Part shown: positions 35,746 to 45,336 of the stretch, in pieces
Numbering within the stretch: the stretch's first letter is position 1
Layout of the letters: each line of letters begins with the position of its first letter
Source of the DNA: Citrobacter tructae
GTDB lineage: Bacteria > Pseudomonadota > Gammaproteobacteria > Enterobacterales > Enterobacteriaceae
Length of the DNA: 64,000 nucleotides
Assembly: GCF_004684345.1 (NCBI RefSeq)
Contig: NZ_CP038469.1
Span: 3,596,001-3,660,000, forward strand
Direction of reading: 5' to 3'
Notes under the pieces: generated by a model
Database searches by the model: none
Seen by the model: the letters and a program-made list of their open reading frames with translations, nothing else
What the model was told of the DNA's origin: nothing
Position numbers and translations under genes: made by a program

Positions 35746-35773
35746 GCCCGTAGTCCCTTGTAGGGCTACGGGC
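35746..35773 (+). terminator. Hairpin after dctA
   Basis: GCCCGTAG / CTACGGGC plus inner CCC / GGG makes a stem with a one-base bulge 14 bases after the dctA stop. There is no clear T run. Confidence 0.55.
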
Positions 35774-35954
35774 ACCTGCGCATAATTACCCCCTGTACCT
35801 GAAACTGTCGATCCGATGGTTTCGGGATTTTTTCACTTCTTCCGTGACATTTTCATGTTCTCGCGGTCTAACACGAAGTGTTTTAACGTCATATTCAGAG
35901 AGTCTTTTTTCAGGGCTGTCTTTTTATTACCAGGATTGTTGATCAGGGGTTCAC

Positions 35955-37448
35955 ATGCAGGGCACAAAAATTCGACTTTTAGCGGGCAGCTTGCTGATGA
36001 TGGCCTCTGCCGGCTATGTGCAGGCAGATGCGCTCCAGCCTGACCCGGCGTGGCAACAGGGTACGCTGGCAAACGGTTTACAGTGGCAAGTGTTAGCCAC
36101 TCCCCAGCGCCCTAGTGACCGTATCGAGGTTCGCCTGCTGGTTAATACCGGTTCACTCACCGAGAGTACACAACAGAGTGGTTTCAGCCACGCGATCCCG
36201 CGTATCGCGCTGACGCAAAGCGGTGGTCTTGATGCCACGCAAGCCCGTTCACTGTGGCAGCAGGGGTTCGATCCCAAGCGTCCCATGCCGCCAGTTATCG
36301 TTTCCTATGATTCCACGCTGTACAACCTCAGCTTGCCCAACAACCGTAACGACCTGCTGAAAGAGTCGCTCTCTTATCTGGCGAACATCTCCGGCAAGCT
36401 GACCATCACGCCAGAAACCATCAATCATGCGCTGAGCAGCGAAGATATGGTGACAACCTGGCCGATGGATACCAAAGAAGGATGGTGGCGCTACCGTCTG
36501 AAGGGCTCGACGCTGCTGGGACACGATCCAGCCGATCCGTTGAAAACCCCGGTAGATGCCGAGAAAATCCAGTCGTTCTACCAGAAATGGTATACCCCGG
36601 ACGCTATGACGCTGATTATCGTCGGCAACGTTGACGCGCGCAGTGTGGCTGAGCAAATCAACAAAACCTTTGGCGAATTAAAAGGTAAACGTGAGACACC
36701 GGCACCGGTGCCGACACTCTCCCCGCTACGCGCTGAAGCGGTGAGCATTATGACCGACGCGGTACGTCAGGATCGTCTCTCCATCATGTGGGATACACCA
36801 TGGCAGCCAATCCGTGAATCCGCCGCGCTGTTGCGCTACTGGCGTGCTGATTTAGCCCGTGAAGCGCTGTTCTGGCACATTCAGCAGACGCTAACCAAGA
36901 ACAATGCGAAAGACATCGGCCTTGGCTTTGACTGCCGGGTGCTGTTCCTGCGTGCGCAGTGCGCCATCAACGTTGAGTCACCGAATGATAAGCTGAATGC
37001 AAATCTGGGGACGGTGGCGCGTGAGTTGGCGAAAGTGCGCGATAAGGGTCTGCCGGAAGAAGAGTTTAACGCGCTGGTGGCGCAAAAAAATCTGGAACTG
37101 CAGAAGCTGTTTGCCACCTATGGCCGTACCGATACCGATATTTTGATCAGTCAGCGTCTGCGCTCTCTGCAAAACCAGGTGGTGGATATCGCGCCTGAAC
37201 AGTACCAGCGTTTACGCCAGAACTTCCTCAACGGCCTGACCGTAGAGATGTTGAATCAGGATCTGCGCCAGCAACTATCGCAAGAGATGGCACTTATTCT
37301 GCTTCAACCGAAGGGTGAACCTGAATTCAATATGAAGGATCTGCAGGCGACGTGGGATGACATTATGGCGCCCGTTACTGCTGCGGCCATGTCCGTTGAA
37401 ACCGATGAGTCTCATCCTGAAGTGACGGATATTCCGCCAGTGCAGTAA
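35955..37448 (+). CDS. yhjJ: YhjJ M16-family peptidase-like periplasmic protein
   Basis: This is a 497-residue protein with a signal peptide (SLLMMASAGYVQA-DALQP) followed by two insulinase/M16-type halves. The M16 zinc motif HxxEH, expected after LLVNTGSLTES, is replaced by QQSGFSHAIPR, so it is probably not an active metallopeptidase. The middle part TPDAMTLIIVGNVD is the M16_C domain signature. Full-length similarity to E. coli YhjJ is clear. It stands alone between dctA and kdgK and its role is unknown. Confidence 0.92.
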   Translation: MQGTKIRLLAGSLLMMASAGYVQADALQPDPAWQQGTLANGLQWQVLATPQRPSDRIEVRLLVNTGSLTESTQQSGFSHAIPRIALTQSGGLDATQARSLWQQGFDPKRPMPPVIVSYDSTLYNLSLPNNRNDLLKESLSYLANISGKLTITPETINHALSSEDMVTTWPMDTKEGWWRYRLKGSTLLGHDPADPLKTPVDAEKIQSFYQKWYTPDAMTLIIVGNVDARSVAEQINKTFGELKGKRETPAPVPTLSPLRAEAVSIMTDAVRQDRLSIMWDTPWQPIRESAALLRYWRADLAREALFWHIQQTLTKNNAKDIGLGFDCRVLFLRAQCAINVESPNDKLNANLGTVARELAKVRDKGLPEEEFNALVAQKNLELQKLFATYGRTDTDILISQRLRSLQNQVVDIAPEQYQRLRQNFLNGLTVEMLNQDLRQQLSQEMALILLQPKGEPEFNMKDLQATWDDIMAPVTAAAMSVETDESHPEVTDIPPVQ

Positions 37449-37463
37449 AGGTAATTGTAACCT

Positions 37464-37496
37464 GTATGCCGGGCAAGCGAAGCGCCCCCGGCATAC
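37464..37496. repeat. REP-like hairpin between yhjJ and kdgK
   Basis: GTATGCCGGG and CCCGGCATAC are perfect 10-bp arms separated by 13 bases, between convergent genes. Confidence 0.75.
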
Positions 37497-37508
37497 AAGA
37501 TCAACGGT

Positions 37509-38438
37509 TTACTGCGGCATCGCGTCGCGTGGAATAATCGCCCCGCGATGCTGAATGACAGTGCTTGCCGTCAGGTGGCCGCGTTTAGCGGCTTCTGCGG
37601 CATCGCCTCCGGTTAAGCGTACCGCCAGATACCCGGCGCTGAACGAATCGCCCGCTGCGGTGGTATCAATCACTTTCTCTTTCGGCAGTTTTACCGCCGG
37701 TACATCAATGAGCTCTTCGCCATTGATGGATACCAGACACGAGTCTGCGCCGCGCTTCACCACCACTTCCTGCACGCCTGCTGCGTGAGTGCGGGCAATC
37801 ACCTCAGCCACGGGTTTTTCACCCCACAGCGCATCTTCATCATCCAGCGTCAGGAACGCGATATTGGTGCACTCCAGCATCTGCTGATACACCTGCTGTG
37901 TTTCTTCTTTGCTGTTCCACAGGCGCGGGCGGTAGTTGTTGTCAAAAATAACTTTTCCGCCGTTGGCACGGCATTCGCGCAGCAGTGACAGCAGTTTCTC
38001 ACGGCTGGACGGGCTTAAAATGGCCAGGCTTATGCCGCTCAGATACAGGTAGTCGAACGTTGCCAGCTCTTCGCAAATGGCGGTTGAGTGTTCACTTTCC
38101 AGCCAGAATTTTGCCGCAGCTTCATTGCGCCAGTAATAGAAGGTGCGCTCGCCGCTGCTGTCTGTCTCAATGTAATAGAGACCCGGAAGGCGATTCTCCA
38201 TACGCTGCGTTAATGAGGTATCGACGTTTTCGCCGTGCCAGGATTCCAGCATCTGTTGGCTGAAACTGTCCGTGCCCAGCGCCGTGACATAGTGTACAGA
38301 AAGGGCCGCAGCATCGACCTGACGGGCGATATAAACGGATGTATTCAACGTGTCGCCACCGAAACCGCGCTGAACGTCAGCGCCTTTCTGTGACAGTTCA
38401 ATCATGCATTCGCCAATCACGGCAATCTTGCTGGACAT
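37509..38438 (-). CDS. kdgK: 2-keto-3-deoxygluconate kinase
   Basis: This is a 309-residue PfkB-family kinase that phosphorylates 2-keto-3-deoxygluconate from hexuronate and pectin breakdown to KDPG. It shows GECMIELSQ at the N-terminus, GFGGDTLNTSVY (substrate region) and DTTAAGDSFSAGY with the catalytic Asp. A KdgR-like operator lies upstream at 38504-38522. It is distinct from the kguK paralogue at 10 kb. Confidence 0.95.
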   Translation of the reverse strand: MSSKIAVIGECMIELSQKGADVQRGFGGDTLNTSVYIARQVDAAALSVHYVTALGTDSFSQQMLESWHGENVDTSLTQRMENRLPGLYYIETDSSGERTFYYWRNEAAAKFWLESEHSTAICEELATFDYLYLSGISLAILSPSSREKLLSLLRECRANGGKVIFDNNYRPRLWNSKEETQQVYQQMLECTNIAFLTLDDEDALWGEKPVAEVIARTHAAGVQEVVVKRGADSCLVSINGEELIDVPAVKLPKEKVIDTTAAGDSFSAGYLAVRLTGGDAAEAAKRGHLTASTVIQHRGAIIPRDAMPQ

Positions 38439-38503
38439 AGTCGTAACCTGCTCTGAAAAAAATTAGCGTTAGTGTGCGCTGTGGGTGTTAAGTGGTCAAC
38501 TAT

Positions 38504-38522
38504 ATTAAAACATCGTTCCATT
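38504..38522. promoter_or_regulatory. KdgR-like operator upstream of kdgK
   Basis: Read on the - strand, AATGGAACGATGTTTTAAT fits the KdgR consensus AATGAAACATTGTTTCATT with four mismatches and keeps the pseudo-palindrome. It lies 66 bases before the kdgK start. Confidence 0.6.
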
Positions 38523-38593
38523 AATTTTTTGAGCCAACGCGTATTCTGCGCGATTTTTTGCTGCCAGGTTTTTATTTTGCGACGTGCTGAGCG

Positions 38594-38620
38594 TAAAGTT
38601 CTGCGTCTGAGCGCCGATAA
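38594..38620 (+). promoter_or_regulatory. FliA (sigma-28) promoter of yhjH
   Basis: TAAAGTTC (38594-38601), an 11-bp spacer and GCCGATAA (38613-38620) match the flagellar class III consensus TAAAGTTT-N11-GCCGATAA in all but one position. It lies about 50 bases upstream of the yhjH ATG. Confidence 0.92.
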
Positions 38621-38668
38621 CCTTTGACGAGTCCGGTCAGTCACACTCCTATTTACAGGACATCTCAG

Positions 38669-39436
38669 ATGATAAAGCAGGTTACCCAGCAGCTAATTAC
38701 GCCTGATGCGAGTATCGAAAGCTTGCTGGAGAGACGCTATTGGCTGCAGTGCGAGCGTGCTTACACCTACCAGCCGATTTACCAGACCAATGGACGGCTG
38801 ATGGCTGTTGAACTGCTGACAGTGGTGAGCCATCCTGATAATCCTTCCCAGCGTCTTGCGCCAGACCGTTATTTTGCCGAAGTAGCCGTTCGCCATCGTA
38901 TTGAAGTGGTGAAGGAGCAGCTTCAGCAACTCCAACTGAAAAGCGACTTTTTTAGAGCCCACGACCTGCTGGCGTCGGTGAATGTCGATGGCCCAACGCT
39001 GCTTGCGATGCGCCAGGATCCCGAGATACTGAAAATCATCGAATGTCTGCCGTGGCTGCGTTTTGAGCTGGTGGAACATATTCGCTTGCCGAAGGGAGCG
39101 TCATTTGCTTCGATGTGCGAATTTGGTCCGCTCTGGCTGGATGACTTTGGCACCGGGATGGCCAATTTCTCTGCCCTGAGTGAAGTCAGCTACGATTACA
39201 TTAAGGTGGCGCGGGATCTGTTTATTATGCTGCGCCAGACGCCGGAAGGCCGGAACCTGTTCACGCTGTTGCTACAGCTGATGAACCGCTATTGCCGTGG
39301 TGTGATTGTCGAAGGTGTTGAAACACTGGATGAGTGGCGCGATGTGCAAAACTCACCGGCGTTCGCTGCGCAGGGCTATTTTCTCTCGCGTCCGGTTCCC
39401 CTGCATACCCTTGAAGAGGTGATATTGTCGCTTTGA
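38669..39436 (+). CDS. yhjH: YhjH/PdeH c-di-GMP phosphodiesterase
   Basis: This is a 255-residue stand-alone EAL domain, the main phosphodiesterase that keeps c-di-GMP low in motile enterobacteria and prevents YcgR braking of flagella. The motifs are MAVELLTVV (the EAL position reads ELL, as in E. coli YhjH), NVDGPTL, WLDDFGTGMANF and VEGVET. The start MIKQV at 38669 has AGGA upstream and equals the E. coli length; an upstream in-frame ATG at 38624 lies too close to the FliA -10 element. The FliA promoter links it to flagellar genes. Confidence 0.94.
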   Translation: MIKQVTQQLITPDASIESLLERRYWLQCERAYTYQPIYQTNGRLMAVELLTVVSHPDNPSQRLAPDRYFAEVAVRHRIEVVKEQLQQLQLKSDFFRAHDLLASVNVDGPTLLAMRQDPEILKIIECLPWLRFELVEHIRLPKGASFASMCEFGPLWLDDFGTGMANFSALSEVSYDYIKVARDLFIMLRQTPEGRNLFTLLLQLMNRYCRGVIVEGVETLDEWRDVQNSPAFAAQGYFLSRPVPLHTLEEVILSL

Positions 39437-39514
39437 TGTTGGCGTCATCTGCCTCCTTTTAACCCTGCTGGACTATCTTTAGGACAGGCAAGGAAGAAAG
39501 TGAGGAGGTAAAAG

Positions 39515-41575
39515 ATGACGAAAGCAGGCAAAATAACCACAGCAGTATCAGGGGTTTTCTTGTTGTTGATCGTCGTACTCATCATCGTGATTGCGACATT
39601 TGACTGGAACCGGCTCAAACCGACCATCAACCAGAAAGTCTCTACTGAACTCAACCGACCGTTCGCGATACGTGGTGATTTGGGCGTAGTCTGGGAGCGT
39701 CAGAAGCAGGAAACCGGTTGGCGCAGTTGGGTTCCGTGGCCGCATATTCATGCGGAAGATATTATCCTCGGCAATCCGCCGGATATTCCCGACGTCACCA
39801 TGGTGCATCTCCCGCGCGTTGAAGCCACGCTCGCCCCACTGGCATTGCTGACAAAAACCGTCTGGCTCCCGTGGATTAAGCTGGTGAAACCGGACGCGCG
39901 GCTTATCCGCCTGTCGGAGAAAAATAACAACTGGACATTTACCCTCGCGGGAGACGAAAACCGCGATCCCCATGCCCCACCGTCTGCCTGGTCATTTCGA
40001 CTCGATAACATTCTGTTCGATCAAGGGCGCATTGCCATCAACGATAAGATCACGCAGTCGGAGATTGAGATCTTCGTTGATCCGCTGGGTAAACCATTAC
40101 CCTTTAGCGAAGTGAGCGGCGCACAAAGTAAAGAGAGCAACGCCCGCGTCGAGGACTACGTGTTTGGTCTGAAAGCGCAAGGCCGATATCACGGTGAACC
40201 GCTCAGCGGCAGCGGAAAAATCGGTGGGATGCTGGCGCTACGCGGGGAAGGCACACCTTTCCCGGTACAGGCCGATGTCCGTTCAGGTAATACACGGGTG
40301 GCGTTTATCGGCACGATAAACGATCCGATGAATATGGGCGGAGCGGATCTCAAACTGAAGTTTTCGGGCGATTCGCTAGGGGATTTGTACGATTTGACCG
40401 GCGTGCTGTTGCCGGACACCCCTCCCTTTGAAACTGACGGGCGACTGGTCGCCAAAATAGGTAACGGGAAATCCTCCGTGTTTAATTATCGCGATTTTAA
40501 TGGCCGCATTGGCGACAGCGATATTCACGGCACGCTCGCTTACACCACCGGTAAGCCGCGCCCGAAACTGGAAGGGGAAGTTGAGTCGCGCCAGCTGCGG
40601 CTGGCGGATTTAGGGCCGCTGATTGGTGTGGATTCCGGTAAAGGAGCGGAACGAGCCAAACAGTCTGAACAACGCAAAGGCGAAAAGAGCGTCCAGCCTG
40701 CGGACAAGGTCTTGCCGTATGACCGTTTTGAAACCGACAAGTGGAACGTCATGGACGCCGACGTACGCTTCAAGGGGCGGCGTATTGAACACGGCAGCAG
40801 CCTGCCCATCAGCGACCTCTCCGCCCATATCATTCTGAATAATGCCGACCTGCGGCTGAAGCCGCTGCAATTTGGTCTGGCGGGAGGCAGTATCGTATCC
40901 AGCATTCATCTGGAAGGGGATAAAAAACCGATGCAAGGCCAGGCGAATATCCAGGCGCGTCGACTGAAGCTGAAAGAACTGATGCCGGATGTGGAACTGA
41001 TGCAGAAAACGCTGGGTGAAATGAACGGTGACGCCGAGTTTCGCGGGAGCGGAAATTCGGTGGCCGCGCTGCTCGGGAACAGTAATGGCAACCTGAAGTT
41101 GTTGATGAACGATGGGTTGATCAGCCGAAATCTGATGGAGATTGTGGGACTGAATCTGGGTAACTATATCGTTGGACAGATATTTGGTGATGATGAAGTG
41201 CGGGTGAACTGTGCGGCAGCGAATCTGGATATTGTCAACGGCGTCGCGCGCCCACAAATTTTTGCTTTTGATACCGAAAATGCGGTCATCAATGTCACTG
41301 GAACGGCGAGTTTTGCCTCTGAACAGCTGGATTTAACCGTCGATCCGGAGAGTAAAGGCATTCGTATTATTACGCTGCGTTCGCCGCTGTATGTGCGCGG
41401 GACATTCAAAAATCCGCAGGCTGGGGTGAAAGCGGGACCGTTGATCGCCCGTGGGGCCGTCGCTGCTGCGCTGGCAACGCTCGTCACGCCAGCAGCCGCG
41501 CTGTTGGCGCTGATTTCACCGTCTGAAGGTGAGGCCAATCAGTGTCGGACGATTTTGTCGCAGATGAAGAAGTGA
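39515..41575 (+). CDS. yhjG: YhjG AsmA-family protein
   Basis: This is a 686-residue protein with one N-terminal membrane anchor (AVSGVFLLLIVVLIIVIATFDWNRLKPTIN) and a large periplasmic AsmA domain of repeating beta strands. The AsmA/TamB/YhdP family is thought to bridge inner and outer membrane and move phospholipid. The family's NRPFAIRGDLGV motif follows the anchor. The ribosome site GAGGAGG is very strong. It is full-length relative to E. coli YhjG. Confidence 0.93.
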   Translation: MTKAGKITTAVSGVFLLLIVVLIIVIATFDWNRLKPTINQKVSTELNRPFAIRGDLGVVWERQKQETGWRSWVPWPHIHAEDIILGNPPDIPDVTMVHLPRVEATLAPLALLTKTVWLPWIKLVKPDARLIRLSEKNNNWTFTLAGDENRDPHAPPSAWSFRLDNILFDQGRIAINDKITQSEIEIFVDPLGKPLPFSEVSGAQSKESNARVEDYVFGLKAQGRYHGEPLSGSGKIGGMLALRGEGTPFPVQADVRSGNTRVAFIGTINDPMNMGGADLKLKFSGDSLGDLYDLTGVLLPDTPPFETDGRLVAKIGNGKSSVFNYRDFNGRIGDSDIHGTLAYTTGKPRPKLEGEVESRQLRLADLGPLIGVDSGKGAERAKQSEQRKGEKSVQPADKVLPYDRFETDKWNVMDADVRFKGRRIEHGSSLPISDLSAHIILNNADLRLKPLQFGLAGGSIVSSIHLEGDKKPMQGQANIQARRLKLKELMPDVELMQKTLGEMNGDAEFRGSGNSVAALLGNSNGNLKLLMNDGLISRNLMEIVGLNLGNYIVGQIFGDDEVRVNCAAANLDIVNGVARPQIFAFDTENAVINVTGTASFASEQLDLTVDPESKGIRIITLRSPLYVRGTFKNPQAGVKAGPLIARGAVAAALATLVTPAAALLALISPSEGEANQCRTILSQMKK

Positions 41576-41590
41576 TTCCAGAAGAAAACT

Positions 41591-41616
41591 GCCGGATAAG
41601 CGAGTCGCTATCCGGC
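41591..41616. repeat. REP-like hairpin between yhjG and yhjE
   Basis: GCCGGATA and TATCCGGC form perfect 8-bp arms, sitting between the convergent stop codons. Confidence 0.7.
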
Positions 41617-41623
41617 AATCAAA

Positions 41624-42946
41624 TTACAGCGATTGATGCCGTGTCTCATGGGTTAACAGCAGCGCTATCAGCGTTAATGTTGCCATCGATGCCAGATAAA
41701 TACCAACTGCTGGCAGGCCGTAGTTGCCTTGCAGCCACGCGGCGATGTAAGGGGCCACGGAAGCACCGAGAATGGATGAAACGTTATACGAGAACGACGC
41801 GCCCGTGTAGCGAACCTCGGTTGGGAACAGCTCCGGCAGCAGCGCGCCCATCGGACCGAATGTCAGTCCCATCAGGCTCAACCCCAGCAGCAGGAAGACA
41901 AATACCAGCGCCGGATTGCCAGAGCCCAGCAACGGTTTAAAAGCGAACAGGGCGAACAGAATGATAAGCGTCGTGATGATGAGCATACTCTTGCGACGGC
42001 CAAACGCGTCGGCCAGCAGCCCGGCTATCGGTACCATGACGCCAAAGCCAATCACCGCCATCATCAGCATCCACAGGACTTCATTTCGCGGCAAGCCGAG
42101 GCCCACAGGGGCTGCGGCGGTGCTGAAGGTCATCGAGTAGACGGTCATGATATAAAACAGCGTATAGGTCGCCAGCATGATAAACGTGCCGAGGATGGTG
42201 ACGCGAACATGCTTCGTCAGCAGAGTGCCCAACGGGATTTTAACCTGTTTTTTCGCCGCTGCGACTTTGGCGAAAACGGGGGATTCGTGCAGAGAAACGC
42301 GAACGTACAGGCCGATAATCACCAGCACCGCTGAAGAAATAAACGGTACACGCCAGCCCCAGCTCATAAACTGCTCATCGGTCAGCAGCCAGGAGAGCAG
42401 CAAAAATGTGCCGTTGGCAAAGAAGAAGCCGATCGGTGCACCCAGTTGAGGGAAGGAACCGTACAGCGCCCGCTTGCGCGGCGGGGCATTTTCCGTTGCC
42501 AGTAGCGCAGCGCCGCCCCATTCACCGCCAAGACCCAAACCCTGACCAAAACGTGCCAGCGCCAGCAGGATCGGGGCGAAAATCCCAATTGTCGCGTAGC
42601 CTGGCAACAAGCCGATAATAACCGTCGAGATCCCCATGGTTAGCAGCGAGGCAACCAGTGTGACCTTACGCCCGACACGGTCGCCGAAATGCCCGAACAC
42701 CGCCGAGCCGATCGGCCGCGCGACAAAGGCGATAGCAAAAGTCGCAAGAGACTGCAGCGTTGCCGCGGCCGGGTCGCCCTGTGGAAAGAAGATGTGGGGA
42801 AAAACGATCACCGCGGCGGTCGCGTAAATATAGAAATCGAAGAACTCAATGGCGGTGCCGATGAGTGAGGCGACGACGACTTTATTGCGCGAGTTGACCG
42901 GGGTGTGTTCCTGTTCGTTGTCGAGCGTTGTGGCGGTTGCTTGCAT
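41624..42946 (-). CDS. yhjE: YhjE MFS metabolite:proton symporter
   Basis: This is a 440-residue major facilitator of the MHS subfamily (ProP/KgtP/ShiA type) with twelve membrane segments. The MHS signature is clear: SLIGTAIEFFDFYIYATAAVIVFPHIFFP and RPIGSAVFGHFGDRVGRK. The length equals E. coli YhjE. The substrate is unknown. It is monocistronic. Confidence 0.93.
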   Translation of the reverse strand: MQATATTLDNEQEHTPVNSRNKVVVASLIGTAIEFFDFYIYATAAVIVFPHIFFPQGDPAAATLQSLATFAIAFVARPIGSAVFGHFGDRVGRKVTLVASLLTMGISTVIIGLLPGYATIGIFAPILLALARFGQGLGLGGEWGGAALLATENAPPRKRALYGSFPQLGAPIGFFFANGTFLLLSWLLTDEQFMSWGWRVPFISSAVLVIIGLYVRVSLHESPVFAKVAAAKKQVKIPLGTLLTKHVRVTILGTFIMLATYTLFYIMTVYSMTFSTAAAPVGLGLPRNEVLWMLMMAVIGFGVMVPIAGLLADAFGRRKSMLIITTLIILFALFAFKPLLGSGNPALVFVFLLLGLSLMGLTFGPMGALLPELFPTEVRYTGASFSYNVSSILGASVAPYIAAWLQGNYGLPAVGIYLASMATLTLIALLLTHETRHQSL

Positions 42947-43241
42947 AATATTTTCTTATTTTTTGTCGAACGAATGGTCATATTACGCACAGCAAAAGAG
43001 ACATTTCAATCTGTAACAAACGTTGCGCATGGTCAAAAATAAGGCAAAAAGGGGATAATTTTTAGGCCGAAGATTTCGCTTCTATGAAATGCTTCACATA
43101 TTTTAAAACTTGGATGATAAAACTGGTTTTTGGTTAAATAAAAGTTACGGGCTGGATTTATATTCTGAGAATGCACGGGATGGCGATGCAAGCATTGGGG
43201 CGTAGCCGGATGAGTGTGGCGTCATCCGGCAGTTGGTGAGA
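42947..43241. other. yhjE-yhjD intergenic region with REP-like hairpin
   Basis: The stretch between yhjE and yhjD has an AT-rich yhjE promoter side. Near yhjD lies a REP-like inverted repeat, GCCGGATGA / TCATCCGGC, at 43205-43230. No gene was seen. Confidence 0.65.
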
Positions 43242-44270
43242 TTAGCGGTGCGTTTTCCCCGGCATCCGCGGGTCATCTTTATATTCAGCCGTCGCTATCC
43301 AGGCGGCGCAGAACAGAGTCAGGCGGGCGAAGAAATAGAAGAACGCCATCAGGCCGAGCACCGAGCCAAACGCTGCACCTGACGGCGATTGCACCAGCGA
43401 CGGCAGCGTGTAGGTCATAATAATTTTGATGGCTTCAAAGCCAAAGGCAGCGATAAATGTACCGCGGATCAGCGCCTTCTTACGCGGGCGATGGCGGGGG
43501 AGTCGCCAGAAAATCCAGAAGAACAGCAGATAGTTGGCGAAAATGGAGATAGCCAGGCCGATCAGTCGCCAGGCGGGCTTCAGCCATTCGATGTCGTCGA
43601 GGTACAGAGCCGAGATAATCATCTGCTGGGCAGAGCCGGCGATGGAGGTAATCGACAGCGTGACGATCAGCGCAATCAATAATCCAATCAGCGAGATAAA
43701 ATCGCGCAAGTATTTGACCCAGATTTTTTCCTGATCCTGCGGCGTGCGCTCCCAAACGTCCCGCGACTGGGCACGTATCGCTTCGCGCAGGTTTCCCATC
43801 CAGTTAATCCCGGAATACAGCGCGATACCCAGCCCGACCAGGCCGACGGTAGTACGCTGCTGAACGGCAGTATTGATGGTGTTTTTCAGCGTGGAGGCGA
43901 GCGTCGGATCGCTGACGTTAATCAGGATTTTGCTGAAGATATCCTGCAATAGTGTGGGGTGCGAAGCGAGAATAAAACCAGCGGCGGCAAACGACACCAT
44001 CAGAATGGGGATCATCGACAGGAACGAAAAATAGGTAATTGCAGCGCCAAACTGGTTTCCCATCCGGTCATTAAAACGCTCTGCAGCGCGGATCAGGTGG
44101 GCGATAATGGGCTGGCGCTGAACACGTTCTGCCAGAGTCAGGGCCGTTTTCAGCGCCTGATGGGTCTTACTGTTGGTCTCTGCGCGGTCACGCTCTGGCG
44201 TCTCAATTTTTACGATCGGGGCGTGCTCAAGTTCCTGAATGGGGCGTTTTACGTCTTTTTCCTGCGTCAT
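43242..44270 (-). CDS. yhjD: YhjD inner membrane protein (YihY/UPF0761 family)
   Basis: This is a 342-residue protein with six membrane segments and the YihY motif GAAITYFSFLSMIPILMV. E. coli mutants with altered YhjD bypass the need for Kdo in lipid A export, so it is linked to lipid flux across the inner membrane; a role as RNase BN has been discounted. The start MTQEKDVKRP at 44270 aligns with E. coli. An ATG at 44297 would add nine residues, and no ribosome site decides strongly between them. Confidence 0.9.
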   Translation of the reverse strand: MTQEKDVKRPIQELEHAPIVKIETPERDRAETNSKTHQALKTALTLAERVQRQPIIAHLIRAAERFNDRMGNQFGAAITYFSFLSMIPILMVSFAAAGFILASHPTLLQDIFSKILINVSDPTLASTLKNTINTAVQQRTTVGLVGLGIALYSGINWMGNLREAIRAQSRDVWERTPQDQEKIWVKYLRDFISLIGLLIALIVTLSITSIAGSAQQMIISALYLDDIEWLKPAWRLIGLAISIFANYLLFFWIFWRLPRHRPRKKALIRGTFIAAFGFEAIKIIMTYTLPSLVQSPSGAAFGSVLGLMAFFYFFARLTLFCAAWIATAEYKDDPRMPGKTHR

Positions 44271-44317
44271 CAGGGCGGTAGTCCTTATTTTGTGCATTCA
44301 CAGGACAGTATAGCGTG

Positions 44318-45223
44318 TCAGTCCACATAGTCTTTCATCACACCGGTCAGCCATTCCATAAACAGGTGTACCCGGCGGGAGAGATTGCGGCGATGCGGAT
44401 AAAGCAGAGATACCGGCATCGGTTCGGCACGATACTGCGGTAATACTTCGACCAGCGTACCGGCACGTAATGCTTCACGTACACCCACTCGCGGGACCTG
44501 GATGATGCCCAACCCGGCAAGACAGGCCGCATGATAGGTTTCGGTGCTGTTTACCGTCAGCATGCCGCCGGTTTTTATCCACCGGGGGCCGTTGTCTGTC
44601 GCGACTTCGAAACCCTGCGAGCGCGTACCCAAATTTACCGAGTAATGTACCACCGCATGCGAGACCAAATCTTCCAGACTTTCTGGATAGCCAAAACGGG
44701 CCAGATACTGTGGGCTGGCACAGTTAATCTGCGTCAGTTTTCCCAGCGGGCGGGCAATCAGTCCAGAATCTTTCAGCGTCCCCACGCGCACTACGCAGTC
44801 GAAACCTTCGCGTATTAAATCCACCAGGCGGTCGCTGCTGCTGAGCTCGAGTTCAAGTCCAGGGTACTGATGTAAAAAGGCGGGCAGGCGGGGCATCACT
44901 AGATTCCTGGCTACGCCAACCGGCATATCGACCCGCAGCTTACCGCTGATGCTGGTGGGATCGTGATGAAACAGTCCGTCCAGTTCATCCAGATTGCTCA
45001 ACAGATCTTTTGCGCGTTCGTAATAGATCATACCGTCCTGGGTAAGCTGAACGCGGCGAGTGGTGCGATGCAGCAACTGAGTCCCCAGATGATTTTCCAG
45101 CGCCTGGATCTGGCGCGATACGCTACCCTTAGGCAGTCCAAGTGTGTCGGCCGCGCGCGAAAAGCTCTCCAGTTCTGCGACGCGGATGAACAACTGCATT
45201 GCGTGAATTTTATCCATCCTCAT
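44318..45223 (-). CDS. yhjC: YhjC LysR-family regulator
   Basis: This is a 301-residue LysR-type regulator with the N-terminal winged HTH MDKIHAMQLFIRVAELESFSRAADTLGLPKGSVSRQIQ and a periplasmic-binding-like effector domain. It corresponds to E. coli YhjC. The E. coli start is two codons downstream (45217), and both are possible here. It is divergent from a short-chain dehydrogenase gene across 113 bases containing two AACA/TGTT dyads. That is the usual LysR pattern of autoregulation and control of the neighbour. Confidence 0.88.
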   Translation of the reverse strand: MRMDKIHAMQLFIRVAELESFSRAADTLGLPKGSVSRQIQALENHLGTQLLHRTTRRVQLTQDGMIYYERAKDLLSNLDELDGLFHHDPTSISGKLRVDMPVGVARNLVMPRLPAFLHQYPGLELELSSSDRLVDLIREGFDCVVRVGTLKDSGLIARPLGKLTQINCASPQYLARFGYPESLEDLVSHAVVHYSVNLGTRSQGFEVATDNGPRWIKTGGMLTVNSTETYHAACLAGLGIIQVPRVGVREALRAGTLVEVLPQYRAEPMPVSLLYPHRRNLSRRVHLFMEWLTGVMKDYVD

Positions 45224-45228
45224 GCCCT

Positions 45229-45278
45229 ATTATTGTTCTAAACGAAACAGTAATGCGTAATTAACAGTATTTATTGTT
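45229..45278. promoter_or_regulatory. Paired dyads between yhjC and the dehydrogenase
   Basis: Two imperfect dyads share the half-sites TGTT/AACA: ATTATTGTT-N8-AAACAGTAAT-like at 45229-45254 and AACAGTAT-TTATTGTT at 45263-45278. They lie between divergent starts, as LysR recognition and activation sites do. Confidence 0.5.
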
Positions 45279-45336
45279 TTTCTAACACCTAATAAGCTCA
45301 ATCTCAATCTTCACTACAGCAGAAATGGGGTTTCTT

